A stretch of DNA of 64,000 nt, taken from NCBI RefSeq assembly GCF_907164915.1, contig NC_061863.1, positions 31,777,258 to 31,841,257 on the forward strand, in the 5' to 3' direction. This document shows, in pieces, positions 34,402 to 45,639 of this stretch. How positions within the stretch are numbered: position 1 is the stretch's first letter; each line of letters opens with the position of its first letter. The stretch is from Impatiens glandulifera. Lineage: Eukaryota > Streptophyta > Magnoliopsida > Ericales > Balsaminaceae. The position numbers and the translations under genes were made by a program. Below the pieces are notes generated by a model, which had not been told where the DNA came from, did no database searches, and saw only the letters and a list, made by a program, of their open reading frames with translations.

Positions 34402-35580
34402 TCTATCATCAACGAGATCCCCATTCTCTCAAGGGACAACTGCGAATATTGGATGATGAGAATGCAAGCTCACTTGGCTGCTCTTGATTGTGATATGTGG
34501 AGCCTCATTACCGATGGTCTTATAAAAATCTCAAAGCCAAGATGTGAGTGGACTAATGAAGATAAGATGACCAACAACCTAGACAATGTTGCCAAAAATA
34601 TATTGTATCAATCCATCAACATGAACATATTCTACGAGATTAAATCTTGTTACTCTGCTAAAGAAATATGGGAGAAGCTGACTCAGATCTATGGCGGAAA
34701 TTTTAAAGCCAAGAAGAGTCAGAAGGACCAGAAAGTGTTCATGTGTGTTGAAAACAAATCCAAATGGGCCGACATCGATTTAGAGTATTCTCCTACTGAA
34801 AAAGAGACTAAGACTGTAACATGCTTGGTGGAAGACGATCAATCCAAGGTAAATAATGTTTCTACACTAGAATTTAACAACGAAGAGTTAACTACTGCAC
34901 TCAATGAAATGGCCATTGAGTACAAGAAGTTATCAAACTCATTTTATGAAATGAAAGTAAAATATGAGGCCAATATTTCTTCTTCACATAAAACCTCTAA
35001 AACAAATGTTTTTGAAAAGAAAGTAGTAGAGATCTCATCCGAGAATGAGATACTCATGGAACAGATTCAAACTATTTTCTCTGTAAACAAACGGTTAAAC
35101 TATGTTGTAAGTGCTTGGACAAGGTCTGGAGAAGCTGTCAAACATTAGATTAGTCTGTTGAAACCTGCTGGATCTAAATCCGGTTTAGAATTTGATGACA
35201 ATGACCCAAACCAGTCATGCAAAGAGTCAAACTCAGCAAATGACAACTTTAAGCCTATAAACTTTGTGAAATGGGGCTTAACTGACATTGAATCTCATCT
35301 AATTTAAGAAGAAGTAGCTTTGAAAAATGAAATAACTTATATTCCGTCGACTGTTAGCTGGCTGAAAAATAAGTTAGAAGCAGCTAACAAGTCTGGCAAT
35401 CTAAAACTTGGCAAGAAGTCAAGAATTTCTAAAAGAAAATCATCTTCAAAGACTAAGGGATCATTGGCTAGTAGGAAGACATCTGCTATGTCAAAATCAT
35501 ACGCATTAATTACTAAACAAAATGTAAAATCCATCAAAATAACTCAAATATGGATTTCTAAGGGACTGATTGACCGATGA
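34402..35580 (+). pseudogene. Element 3 gag with internal deletion (no zinc knuckle)
   Basis: SINEIPILSRDN begins the match to the gag of element 1, but the start codon is lost. The main frame 34453-35148 passes from KLTQIYGGNFKAKK straight to VENKSKWADIDLE, skipping most of capsid and the CCHC knuckle at nearly the same point as in element 1. The coiled-coil linker (ELTTALNEMAIEYKKL, SENEILMEQIQT) follows. Stops at 35146 and about 35306 interrupt the rest, and 35320-35580 gives the pre-protease linker (STVSWLKNKLEAANKSGNL). A shared deletion in two separate insertions on opposite strands implies that it existed before they spread. Confidence 0.85.
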
Positions 35581-35625
35581 CCCAACTGAATGAGGGTTCC
35601 AAAAGATTGTAAATATTATTTTGTG

Positions 35626-38200
35626 TAGGTACAAGTAAATGATGGTCTCGAGGAATCTATGTGGTATCTGGATAGCGGCTGTTCCAGGTATATGACAGGA
35701 AACAGATGACTTCTCACTGATATAGAAGATTGTTCTGAACCTAAGATCATTTTTGGTAACAACAAGAAGGGTAAGACCATGGGTAAGGGTAAAATTATCC
35801 ATGGTAATCTAACCATTAATTATGTTGTTAGGATCGGGATTGCCCTTGGAGTACCGGGGTTCCGGTTTTTTGAAGGGTTGACCGCTTACAACACAACGCA
35901 CACTCTAATTGGTGATAGTCCGGTTAGAGACTAAAATCGTTTCTTAACACCACGCAAAGTGTCACAGACTCTTGTACTGGGTTCAAGGGCAGAAGTGTAT
36001 GTTTTAGCTTGAAGCAACACACAAGACTTTGGATGATGTTTGTAGGTGATCGGTTAGAGAGGATAGATAGACCGGTTTTGATTAAGGATTATGTTTCGGT
36101 TAATAATAGTTCGGTTTTTGAGTAGATAAGCAGGAAATAAGGAAAAATGACACAAGACAAGATTTTTTATGGATGTTCGGAGCAAACCCTCCTACGTCAC
36201 CCATTATTCTCAGATTATGAGAAGGATCTCCACTAACTTGATTGTTACAACACTCACACAATGCCGGATGAGCCTTAATCGCTACTCGCCGGTTGCACCA
36301 CTTCACTCTGATTTAATACAATTAACTCAATACAACAACAACACTTTTAGTAATTGAAACAGCTATTTAGGATCGCGCGTGAGATTTCTTTCTCTCTCTT
36401 AAATGTTCAGAACCGTATTAAATGAAATCCCTTCGTCTTCCTTTTATAGTGAATAATATCCTAACGGTCATTTTCTTCTCTCTCCATAGGATTGGTCAAA
36501 TTTGAAACCACGCCAGTTAAGAGATGTTGCGTGCACGTTTCACCTTTTTGACACTTGGAAAGCATGCGTCCACCGGTCAGGTTCTGATGACGTGAGCGGC
36601 TTGCAGTTTTGGACACTTGGCAAACATGCACGTTCCGACTATCTGATTCAGATTTTGCTTCGGATCTTGGATAAGCAGATCATCATTGTTTTTATAACAT
36701 GCTTCTGATCCGGATCTTATCTTCTTGTATTTTCCTAAGAAACATCTATTTCGTCATATTATGTCATCTTATATTTCGAAGTTTCCAGTTGATCTTCTCG
36801 TAATATGGTCCGGCTGGATTTGAGAACTTTCTTGCTAGTCGGTCTGGTTGAGAAGTTAAAGTCGGTTCCTCTTGATCATGACTTGATCATTTGGAGCCGG
36901 ATTACTTTTGGTATATTCTCCAGCAAGTTTATGCGCTTTGATTTTTTCTTGCACATGAAAGTTGAGATTAATTTAGTTCTCTGGCCGGTTAAAATTAACC
37001 TACTTAATTTTTCTAACAGATGTGTTACTCGTAGACAATCTGTGCTATAACCTGATCAGTATTAGTCAGTTATATGATAATAGTCTATCAGTTGATTTTC
37101 AAACTCATGCATTTCTAGCTAAAGATCAACATGGTAATACTTTATTAACTGGTAGTAGAGTAGGAAACTCATATAAAATGAATTGGCAAAAAGAATCATC
37201 TGATCCTATGTGCATGATTGCCAAGAATAACCAGAAATGAATATGGTATAAAAGATTAAACCATTTGAATTTCAAAATCATCAACAACATTTGTTCAAAC
37301 AATTTAGTTATTGGATTACCTAAATTACAGTTTTCTATGGACAAGGTATGTTCTACTTGCCAGTTAGGCAAATAGGGTAGATCATCGTTCAAAAGTAAAG
37401 GGAAATCTCAATCCAGCCGTTGCTTAGAATTGTTACATATGGATATGTTTGATCCAATTCCTGTAAAGAGCTTAGGAGGAATGAGATTCTCCCTAATTGT
37501 TATTGATGATTTTTTGCGATTTACCATCAAAGGATAAAACTGGTTAAAACTTGATTAGAATATTTAAAAGAATTCAGAATCAGAAATCTTTGAATATTGC
37601 TTTCATTAGAAGTGACTAGGGAACTAAGTTCACAAACAAATATCTCTCATCTTATCTCGAGGAGTTTGGAATTAGGCACGAGTTGTCTAGTGCTAGAACT
37701 CCACAACAGAATAACATTGCTGAGAGAAGAGTGAGGACTCTGAAGGAAGCAGTGAGATCCATGCAGCTGAATCAGACATACCTCAGAGTTCTGGGTAGAA
37801 GCCATAAACACATCTTTCTACACACAAAATGGTCAATAATTAACAATCGTATTGATAAAACTCACTATGAACTGTATTACGGGAGAATTCCCACAGTTTC
37901 ATACTTCAAAGTTTTGGGTGTAAATATTTTATTCATAACAATGGAAAGGTTTATTTGACCACTTTTGATGCTAAAGCAAATACTGGTTTCATGCTGGGAT
38001 ATTCCTCAGTAACCAAGGCTTACAGAGTATATAATAACAGAACACAAACTGTTGAGAAATCCCTTCATGTTATCTTTGATGAACCTATTGAGAGTATCTC
38101 CATTGATCCCATTGACCTTGCTAACAGACTATAAGCGACAAGTCTTGATTCTGTAAGTGAAGAAGATGCTCTAGATAACGGATTTCGTTGACTGACCCTA
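35626..38200 (+). pseudogene. Element 3 protease and integrase, split by a solo LTR
   Basis: Protease DSG lies at 35671-35679 (WYLDSGCSRYMTG). The integrase N-terminal region continues to 35820, is broken by the LTR, and resumes at 37024 with LLVDNLCYNLISISQL. The HHCC zinc region, the LHMDMFDPIPV block and ELSSARTPQQN are readable, with stops and a deletion near 37510-37540. 37683-37958 holds the last catalytic block and the start of the C-terminal domain (YYGRIPTVSYFKV). Non-functional. Confidence 0.85.
35826..37018 (-). mobile_element. Solo LTR, family B, inserted in integrase of element 3
   Basis: 1193 bp. The minus strand starts TGTTAGAAAAATTAAG and ends CCCGATCCTAACA. It is flanked by TATGT (35821-35825) and GATGT (37019-37023), a 5-bp target duplication with one change. 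The integrase frame reads across when the insert is removed, which confirms both ends. The box ACTATAAAAG lies at 36440-36449 and the R/U5 module near 36165-36215, both on the minus strand. There is no internal region, so it arose by LTR-LTR recombination. Confidence 0.93.
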
Positions 38201-38299
38201 TGGCTGATCCGGTTGAAATTCAACCAGACGTAAAAACTCCTATTCAACAAACTGTTGAGAGTTTGGAGGTCGTGGAGTCACTTGTTCATATGACCAATC

Positions 38300-39934
38300 C
38301 CTTTGGATCCAACTTCAGATGGAACAAGAATCATCCACCTAAATTGATCATCGAAAATCCTTTCTCTCCTCGAAGGACAAGACGTCAATTGATGGATGAA
38401 ATGGCCAATTATGCCTTTATTTCTCAGATTGAACCTAAGAAAATTGGTAAGCAGTGGTTGATCTTGATTGGATCAATGCCATACAGGAGAAGTTAAACCA
38501 ATTTGTGAAAAATAAAGTGTGGCATATGACTCCTAGACCGACTGATCAGTTAGTCATAGGAACAACATGGGTCTTTAGAAAAAAGCTTAGTGAAGATGGA
38601 TTAGTTATTAGAAACAAAGCCCGTTTAGTTGCTCAAGGATACAGACAGGAGGAAGGTATCGACTTTGATGAGTCTTTTGCACCTGTAGCAAGACTTGAGG
38701 CAATTAGAATCTTCCTGGAATATGCATCATTTAAGAATTTTAAATTCTTTCAAATGGATGTGAAATATGCATTTTTAAAAGGTAAATTAAATGAAGATGT
38801 CTATGTTGAGCAACCTCCTAGTCTTATAGATCATACTTTACCAAATCATGTTTTTAAACTTGACAAAGCTTTGCATGGTCTGAAACAAGCTCCTAGAGCT
38901 TGGTATGACACTTTGACTGAATTTCCGTTTAATCATGACTTTGTTATTGGAACTGTGGATAAAACATTGTTTAGATTCACTAAAGAATCTCACATTCTGC
39001 TTGTTCAAATATATGTTGATGATATTATATTTGGATCAACTAACCCCAAATTGTGTGAGAAGTTTGCCAAGTTAATGCAGGACAAATTTGAAATGAGCAT
39101 GATGGGAGAATTAACTTTCTTCCTCGGTCTTCAAGTTCGTCAATTGGAGAAAGGAACCTTCATCAATCAGGACACGTATACCAAAGAGTTACTAAAGAAG
39201 TTTGAGATGGAGAACTGCTCTGCTGCAGCTACTCCAATGAGCTTCTCTAGTAAATTGGACAAAGATGATGGTGGTCAAAGTGTAGATGTCACAGCCTATA
39301 GAGGTCTTATTGGGTTATTTCTTTATGTTACTGTCAGTAGACTAGATATTCAATTTGCAGTTGATGTCTGTACGAGATTCCAGGCTAATCCTAAACTCTC
39401 TCACTTTACTGCTGCTAAACGCATTCTGAAGTATTTAAAGGAAACTCAAAATGTGGGACTGTGGTATCCGAAGGATTCCAGCTTCAATTTAACTAGTTTC
39501 TCAGATTCAGATTATGCAGGATGCAAAATTGATAGAAGGAGCACGAGTGGAACATGCCAGTTCCTTGGAGATCGTCTTATCTCATGTTTAGCAAGAAGTA
39601 CACGTCGGTTGCCACGTCTACAACTGAAGTAGAGTACCTTGCTGCTGGCAGTTGTTGCTCTCAGCTTTTGTGGGTTCAACAATAACTTAGGGACTATGGG
39701 ATTGAGGCTAAAGAATCTACAATTTTCTACGACAACACAAGTGCTATCGAAATCACCTAAAATCCAGTCCTGCATTCTAGGACAAAGCATATCGAAATCA
39801 GGCATCACTTTATTCGAGAGTATGTCAATCAGAAGCAGATTCGTCTTGAATACATCCTAACAGATCAACAAACTGTAGACATATTCACGAAGCCTCTACC
39901 TGAAGCTAAGTTTTCTCATTTTAGAAACATTTTA
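38300..39934 (+). pseudogene. Element 3 reverse transcriptase and RNase H
   Basis: The frame 38454-39632 (392 codons) covers nearly all of copia reverse transcriptase: [41 protein letters not shown] at residues 187-190, and the first RNase H aspartate region ([13 protein letters not shown]). One lost base near 39586 (a Trp codon in the SWFS region) shifts the frame. The remaining RNase H ([34 protein letters not shown]) is readable to 39934, where the element is cut. Confidence 0.9.
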
Positions 39935-42381
39935 CACTTGACAGTCTTCTGCTGCCTACTGTTTGTTCAACAAACTTGTATCAAAATGGCAATGACATAG
40001 TCTAAACCTTTGAGAGCTTCCTTCTGCACATTCCCAAATAGATTTGTTTGCACCAAAATGTCAATTGCCAACATTTCCATATCTTTGATTTTGTCTTTGA
40101 ATAATCTGCCCATTGGAAATGTACGTTGGCTAGAGAATCCGCTCCATCGTGGGGATCTTGTCGGTTGGACTGAAACATGAGAAGTAAGAGTTCTTCGACT
40201 CTGATCAAAATTTTCAACCGAATCTGCACGAGTTTCTCGGCCTAATCTAGCACTTGAAGGTATAGACTAAATTGGTTCTGCTCGGATCGGTCGGCATTTT
40301 CTTGGGTTCAACTATTCACCATCCTCTTCTTCTTATTCTTCAAGGTTCAAGTTTTCAAAGACAACGACAGGAAAGGCAACCGGTGGAACAATTTTCGGTT
40401 TGGTACGAGCTGTTGCCACTACTTCTTGAGCCCGTTTTCTTTTATTAACATGTGCCCTTGTCTTCTTAACAATTTGAGAAGAAGGTTTCTTTCTTCTTTC
40501 ATCTATTTCTTCTTGGATTAATTCTTGCTTAAGTTTCTAAGATGCATCTGCGTCATACCGTTCCATGGCTTTGGCTTTAGTAAGTTTCTTCGGCTTGAAT
40601 CCTCTAGGAGAGCTCTTCATCATTATACTCAACCATTTTGGTTCGAAGATTCCTTTCGTCTTCATCGTCTTATCCGTTTTAAAAGTTTCTAGCACAATTT
40701 TTTCCACGATGGTTACATCGCCTATAACAAGGTATCTCCGGTGTATGTTTTTGATGGCTGATGACAACACCTTCAACTTGGCGTTCTCTTTGACCAACTT
40801 CGGTCTTGTCACAGGCTCTCTTCAGGACATTTTGGGAGCATGTCCTTGAAGTTGACTTCCGCCCTTATTTTCTCCCATTCATAGTAGTGGTCGGATAGTA
40901 CATATGCCTTCTCTTTAATCATCTTGAGGACATTTTCCACAACCCTTTTGGCCTCAACATTGGCCATGTGAGAATCCGGAATTTCAGCATCCGGAATTGC
41001 ATTATCAGCCGCCTCCTCAAGAGTCGGATTTTGATTGGTTCCGGTTGAAGGGATTTCCTCATTAACCGGACCGGTTGAGTCTTCTCAGTATGATCACTCT
41101 TATGCATCGTAGGAAGTTTGGTCAATATTTCTTCTTCATTTTGTTCGACTGACTTATCGACCTTATTCGCATAACCTGCACGATTAGTGTCAGCAGTCTG
41201 ACCGGTCTCAACAATTTTACTCGTCACATCGGTTTCAGCAAACCTATTGACCTCATTCACAACATCATCAATTATTTCTAAAGTTCTCAGTTGTGCCTCT
41301 AAAGCCGCAGGCCCAACCGGTTGTAAAACAAAATCTCTAGATACAGGAGTAATAGGATTAGGAGTAGGGGTATTTACCTCAGGGATGGAGGTTTTCTTAG
41401 ATTTTGATCGGCTTGTCGCACTAGCCGTAGACTCGGCATGAGTCAGAGGAAAAACTAGAGAAGGAACTGATTCAGCAAGAGTCTGATCATCGACCAAAGT
41501 TGGGATAGGACTAACCTCGCGGTTATCCAGTATGGCGGTTTTCGTTTTCTCGCTGTCGGTTGCTACGCTAGCCAGTTTCTCAGGCACCGGTCTTTTTCCA
41601 TTCTTTATTGTTTCCTTGGTTTTCTTAAGCTTTGGCTTCTCAGCCTTTGGATCTTTTTTCTTTGTTGTTTTATCCTTACTGGCTCTAACAAGACTCTTCC
41701 TAATGTTGACCTAATTTAAAATTTTACTCTTGGAAAGTAGAATATTTACACCGGTCCGAATGTCGAGATGAAACAAAATCTTGTCGATCTGTATAGCGTA
41801 CCCTAGAGAACGACTTTCTTTGGAGCTACCATCTCGCACAGGATCTCAAAAATTAGGCCGGCCTAGTTTATTTGATCACCGAGAAGGATTTTGACCATCA
41901 TTACCAACTTTGATCGGTTGATGCTATCAAAGTTACTACCCCGAGCTTAGAGCGACTTGGATACAATATCGCATAGCAGCCGATACTCAAACCACATATC
42001 ACTTTTCTTACCGGCGAGATCTAACGGTTCACTAGAGTTAGAAATCATCTTCTGAATTTCTGCGGTTTCTTCTTCAGATAAATTGGTCGAAAAGTCGCGT
42101 CCCTCTGTCGGAAGACGAAGAGCCTTGGCGAAAAATTTCTCTGATATTTCAACATCTTTACCGCCCACCACCGAATAGATGACTTTCTTCTTGATTTTCG
42201 CGTTCTCGAAGAACACCTTAATCGCATCCTAATACATGATGAACGGACCGTCAAGGAAGAATTCCAGCCGCAAATCATTGACATAATCCATGACCTTCTG
42301 GCCATCAGCCGTTCCGTTTGTCTTGATTTCCTCAAAGTTGACCTGAACAATATGAACGAAAAGTGTGTTATCACGTCCCAT
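39935..42381 (-). pseudogene. Accessory gene 3 of element 4 (long form, truncated)
   Basis: ATG at 42381 (MGRDNTLFVHIVQVNFEEIK). Readable features: LEFFLDGPFIMY, an in-frame TAG near codon 50, KVFFENAKIKKKVIYSV, KALRLPTEGRDF, DMWFEYRLLCDIVSKSL, then a stop and LVMMVKILLGDQIN with AGLIFEILCEMV. After that comes a Lys/Pro-rich segment (DKTTKKKDPKAEKPKLKK), the 41587-40919 frame (ATSRSKSKK, IIDDVVNEVNRF) and a helical tail to 39940 with ALKGLDYVIAI. The layout matches the gene of element 6 at 61692. It has at least five stops and its C-terminus is cut at the junction with element 3. Confidence 0.75.
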
Positions 42382-42484
42382 AGTGAAATCTGGAAAACTT
42401 AGAAGTATTTGTAGAGAGAGAGTGCAAGAGTAGAGATGAATTCAGGGAAAATGATAAGTTGTGAATAAACTAATGAACACTGAT

Positions 42485-42493
42485 CTTTATATA
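42485..42493 (-). promoter_or_regulatory. TATA box of accessory gene 3, element 4
   Basis: TATATAAAG on the minus strand, 104 bp before the ATG. A CT-rich leader (ACTCTCTCTCTACAAATAC) follows. Confidence 0.6.
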
Positions 42494-42546
42494 TGTATTG
42501 GGTGTGGAGGTTGAGTCACCGAACCGTCGCACCTCCTAATAAAAAT

Positions 42547-42657
42547 GGCGCTAAGTTTTCCCTCCAAAAGTTACGGCGGAAACTTTTTGGCGGTAAACTT
42601 TGGGCAGTAATTTTGAGCGGTAAACTTAAAGCGGTAAACTTGAAGCGGTAAGTTAAT
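42547..42657 (-). repeat. 14-bp phased repeats upstream of a TATA box
   Basis: Seven degenerate copies, plus-strand form GCGGTAAACTT plus three bases, begin at 42547, 42575, 42589, 42602, 42617, 42630 and 42644. On the minus strand they stand 55-165 bp upstream of the TATA box of accessory gene 3, where a promoter-proximal element would lie. Confidence 0.55.
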
Positions 42658-42887
42658 AATATCGGTTTCAAAGTATTTTGCAGCGGTGTAAATTTGAACT
42701 AAATAAAAATGCGTATTTATAAGTGTTATTTAAAATGAGAACATAATCATTTATCGGTTAAGAGAAATAGATGCAGTACAAACAGACCTACAATAACCGG
42801 TACAAAAAGTGAGTCGGTTTGTTCATGAAATACAAATACAAATACAAATTAAAATTAATTTAAAGGCCTATTTTCTGCCCTACTGAT

Positions 42888-43540
42888 CTAGTTCTCAACC
42901 GATTCCTTGGTGAGGAAGTTTGTCGGGGACACTGGAGATCTCGTTCCAAGATTTAGGTTGAGTCTTTTAAAAAGTCGGCTCAGTTGAGGCATGTAATCGA
43001 TCCTTCTTCGAGATGCCTGAATCATCTTCAATTTGTTAAAGATGATCGAAGCCTAGTTGATGGGGGTGTTGCTGCAAATTGAGATCATCATCTCATAGAT
43101 CTTCCTAGTGTAGAACTGGTTAGGTATCGAATATAGGATGGATCTTGGATGATGTCATGAAGAAGTTGGATGTGAGGAGCGAGGTTTGATTTGAGTCCAT
43201 GGTTGTTGACCAGACTCAGAGTGTCGGAGAAGAAGTATGAAAATTCCTCATTTACTTGAGAGAGAGGAGGGGGAAAATACGAAAAACCTTCGGTTGGAAG
43301 ATCGAAGAAACTGGAGAAGGTTTCTTCAGTGACATGGAAGAAGAAGCTTCCTCTCACATAGGAAAAGATCGAACCATTATACAGAACGGGGGCATGATTG
43401 ATGATGTCGGTGACATCCCTTTCCAAAAGGGAATTAGAGCCTTCCAAGAATTTTTGCAAGCCGATATCAATAAGAGATTAAAAAACAATCTCTTTTATTT
43501 CGCTATCTTCAGATGATAGCACTTAATTGAAATCAATGAC
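42888..43540 (-). pseudogene. Accessory gene 2 of element 4 (short form)
   Basis: The N-terminal part reads TSLVIDFN at about 43538, with no ATG in place and two early stops. The open frame 43459-43088 gives LQKFLEGSNSLLERDVTDII, ETFSSFFDLPTEGFSYF and LVNNHGLKSNLAPHIQLLHD. A frameshift follows, and the neighbouring frame gives KIYEMMISICSNTPIN and ASIIFNKLKMIQASRRRIDY, ending at a TAG at 42888. The total is about 215 codons with no long C-terminal extension. A TATTTAAAGAG box lies at 43644-43656 on the minus strand, about 105 bp before the N-terminus, again with a CT-rich leader. Confidence 0.7.
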
Positions 43541-44116
43541 AAGAGATGTTAGAGATATGATGAAGATTTAAAGTAAAAGAGAGATCTGAGTTTTAGAGAG
43601 ATACTCAAATCAAGAATGTTGTGGTTTGGAATGAAGTGTGTTTCTCTTTAAATAAGGGATCGATTTCAATAACATTTAATATTTTCATTTTATAGAGAAT
43701 CTGTCCGTTATGAGAAGTCTTGTCTTATTTCCCAAAAAGGTTACTTTTTGTTTCTTGGGAAGGAGTTACTTTTTCAGAAGATTGTCTTGGGAATATGCAA
43801 TGAGGACTGACACAATAACATGTCAAATTTTAAACGCATGCTTGAGAATATTTTGAAAATGATCAATATTTTGAATAATGACCGACTTTGAGAATGACAT
43901 ATTTTTTTGTAAGAGAAGCGGTAGTTTCTCCCTAAGAGTATGCCCGATTAAGAGAAGTGGATTTTAAAGATAATCATTATAATATTGGATCGAATTTTCA
44001 ATATACCGAAATTTCATAAAGTCGATAAATCATAACAGATATTGAAGCAAAATAATCGGTATATTTGAAATACATAAATTTAAGAAAGGTAGATATACCC
44101 TAGTACTAGTAGTGAG
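43541..44116. other. Intergenic region between accessory genes 1 and 2
   Basis: Contains the leader and TATA-like box (43644-43656, minus) of accessory gene 2. The rest is AT-rich and I see no gene in it. Confidence 0.5.
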
Positions 44117-44840
44117 ATGGTCTAATAGCCGAATTTCTTCTTGCTCTTGCTCTGTCTATCCGGTAGATGTATGCCTAGATCCCTTTATTCGTCAACAACT
44201 GATTAAGATAGAGGGTGGCTCCTCGACCGAGGTAGAAATAAATGTCAAAGAACAAACCGCATAGCTGAGGAGCAAATTCTCTTTTGTTGGAAAAGATCAT
44301 CTTCTTCAGGTTGTTGAAGATGATCCTGGACCAGTTTACCGGAGTTCCTTCGTTGATAGAAACCATCATCTCGAAGACCTTCTAGGTGTAGGATTAAGTG
44401 TTTTCCTTGGCCAAAACATTCTTACTTAGGATCTCACTCAGAATCTAAAATTCACTTTGGAGGGAACTTTTGGCTCCATAAGTATTGACCAGAGTCATGG
44501 AACCAGAAAAGTGGTGGCGCATCTCATTGATGACCATCAGTGAAAAGTTGAAGACAGTGAAACTTTTAGTAGGTAGCCCGCAACTAAGTGCGAAGTCTAA
44601 CTCACTAAAGATGAAGGATATGCGTTGGACTTCGAAAAGGATAAGATCCACCCGAATGACCCTAGCGGTGTTAAGAAATTTAGTAACTACATCATAGTCT
44701 ATGATATATCTATCTTCCAAAAATGGTCTTAAACCGGAGCGTTCTATGGACCAAAAAAGGGCTTGGATCTCAACATCTTCGGAATGCGAGACTGATTCAA
44801 AATCGGCAAGAAGAATTTTCTTGGCAAGGAAGCTAGACAT
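44117..44840 (-). pseudogene. Accessory gene 1 of element 4 (short form)
   Basis: ATG at 44840 (MSSFLAKKILLADFESVS). The first frame, to 44445, gives ERSGLRPFLEDRYI, VTKFLNTARV, a diverged LPTEG block (LSCGLPTKSFTVF) and NTYGAKSSLQSEF. Stops then interrupt ILSEILSKNVLAKENT. The frame 44369-44175 gives MMVSINEGTPVNWSRIIFNNL and FFDIYFYLGRGATLYLNQLL, and a basic tail (RIDRARARRNSAIRPSHY) ends near 44117. The length of about 240 codons matches the gene of element 1. A GGCTATATTATAGC box at 44900-44913 (minus) sits 60-70 bp upstream. Confidence 0.75.
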
Positions 44841-44913
44841 TTTTGTTTGAGGATTTTCTTCTGTTTAATAGAGAGTGTGATAAAGATGAGAGTGTATGAG
44901 CTATAATATAGCC

Positions 44914-45639
44914 AAAAATTCGGTTAGAGTTTCTCGTTACATTCTAAGTGTAATTAGATATGGATGATGGTCATTTCCAAGAAAATTGATGATGAAAAGG
45001 CAGTTATGCATTATATTTGCAAGAAGTGCTATTTTGGTGAAATGTCAGTCTTTCCTTCATATGATGATAGACATAGGTCTTCACATTCTTTGAGGTTAGA
45101 CTATTTTACTTTTTCACAGGATTTGGTTCAAGCATATATGACAAAAAATTTCCAGTTGTCCCATGTTGACTCGATATGAAATCACTGAAATAAAAGTGTA
45201 AATAATCGGTTGGCTTTTGGTGACCAGTTTATCGAAATAGGTTATTCTGTTCTGAAGAGATACCGCTTTTGCTCAATGACGGCAGTTGTTCAGTTTATAT
45301 AACAATCCATTTGTTTTATCCGATTCACTTAGACCGCTTGATTTATTCACAGATATTCCGGTGAAGTGATTTAGCCGATTTCAACCGGAGACAAATGTCC
45401 GATTTTATATACTTGATTTCAAATCCCTTGTGCATGTAGCGGATGTATGTAAATGATTTCATTTTGAATGATTTGAGAAGCGTTAGGTTCTCCCTGAGAT
45501 CATCCACGGTTTTTATGAATGCAAGTTATTGAAAAACACTGTTTTTATAGAATCAATGCATTTAAGGAATGAGTTGACTACTATAAGCGAGTCCCAAAAT
45601 AGTTCTAAAGTAAGAGAACATAGCTTCATGTAGTGGATT
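44914..45639. other. Spacer between pol and accessory gene 1 of element 4
   Basis: Non-coding. The part next to pol (45500-45640) is the 3' trailer of RNase H. No G-box palindrome or hexamer array like that of elements 1 and 2 was seen. Confidence 0.5.

Larger units (their letters stand above)
32367..39934 (+). mobile_element. Element 3: family A retrotransposon, 3' end lost, interrupted by a solo LTR
   Basis: The order is LTR, primer site, gag (deleted form), protease, integrase, reverse transcriptase and RNase H on the plus strand. The integrase is split by a family B solo LTR (35826-37018). The element stops at about 39934, inside the last codons of RNase H, and minus-strand accessory-gene sequence of element 4 follows. 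No accessory gene, polypurine tract or 3' LTR remains. Confidence 0.88.
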
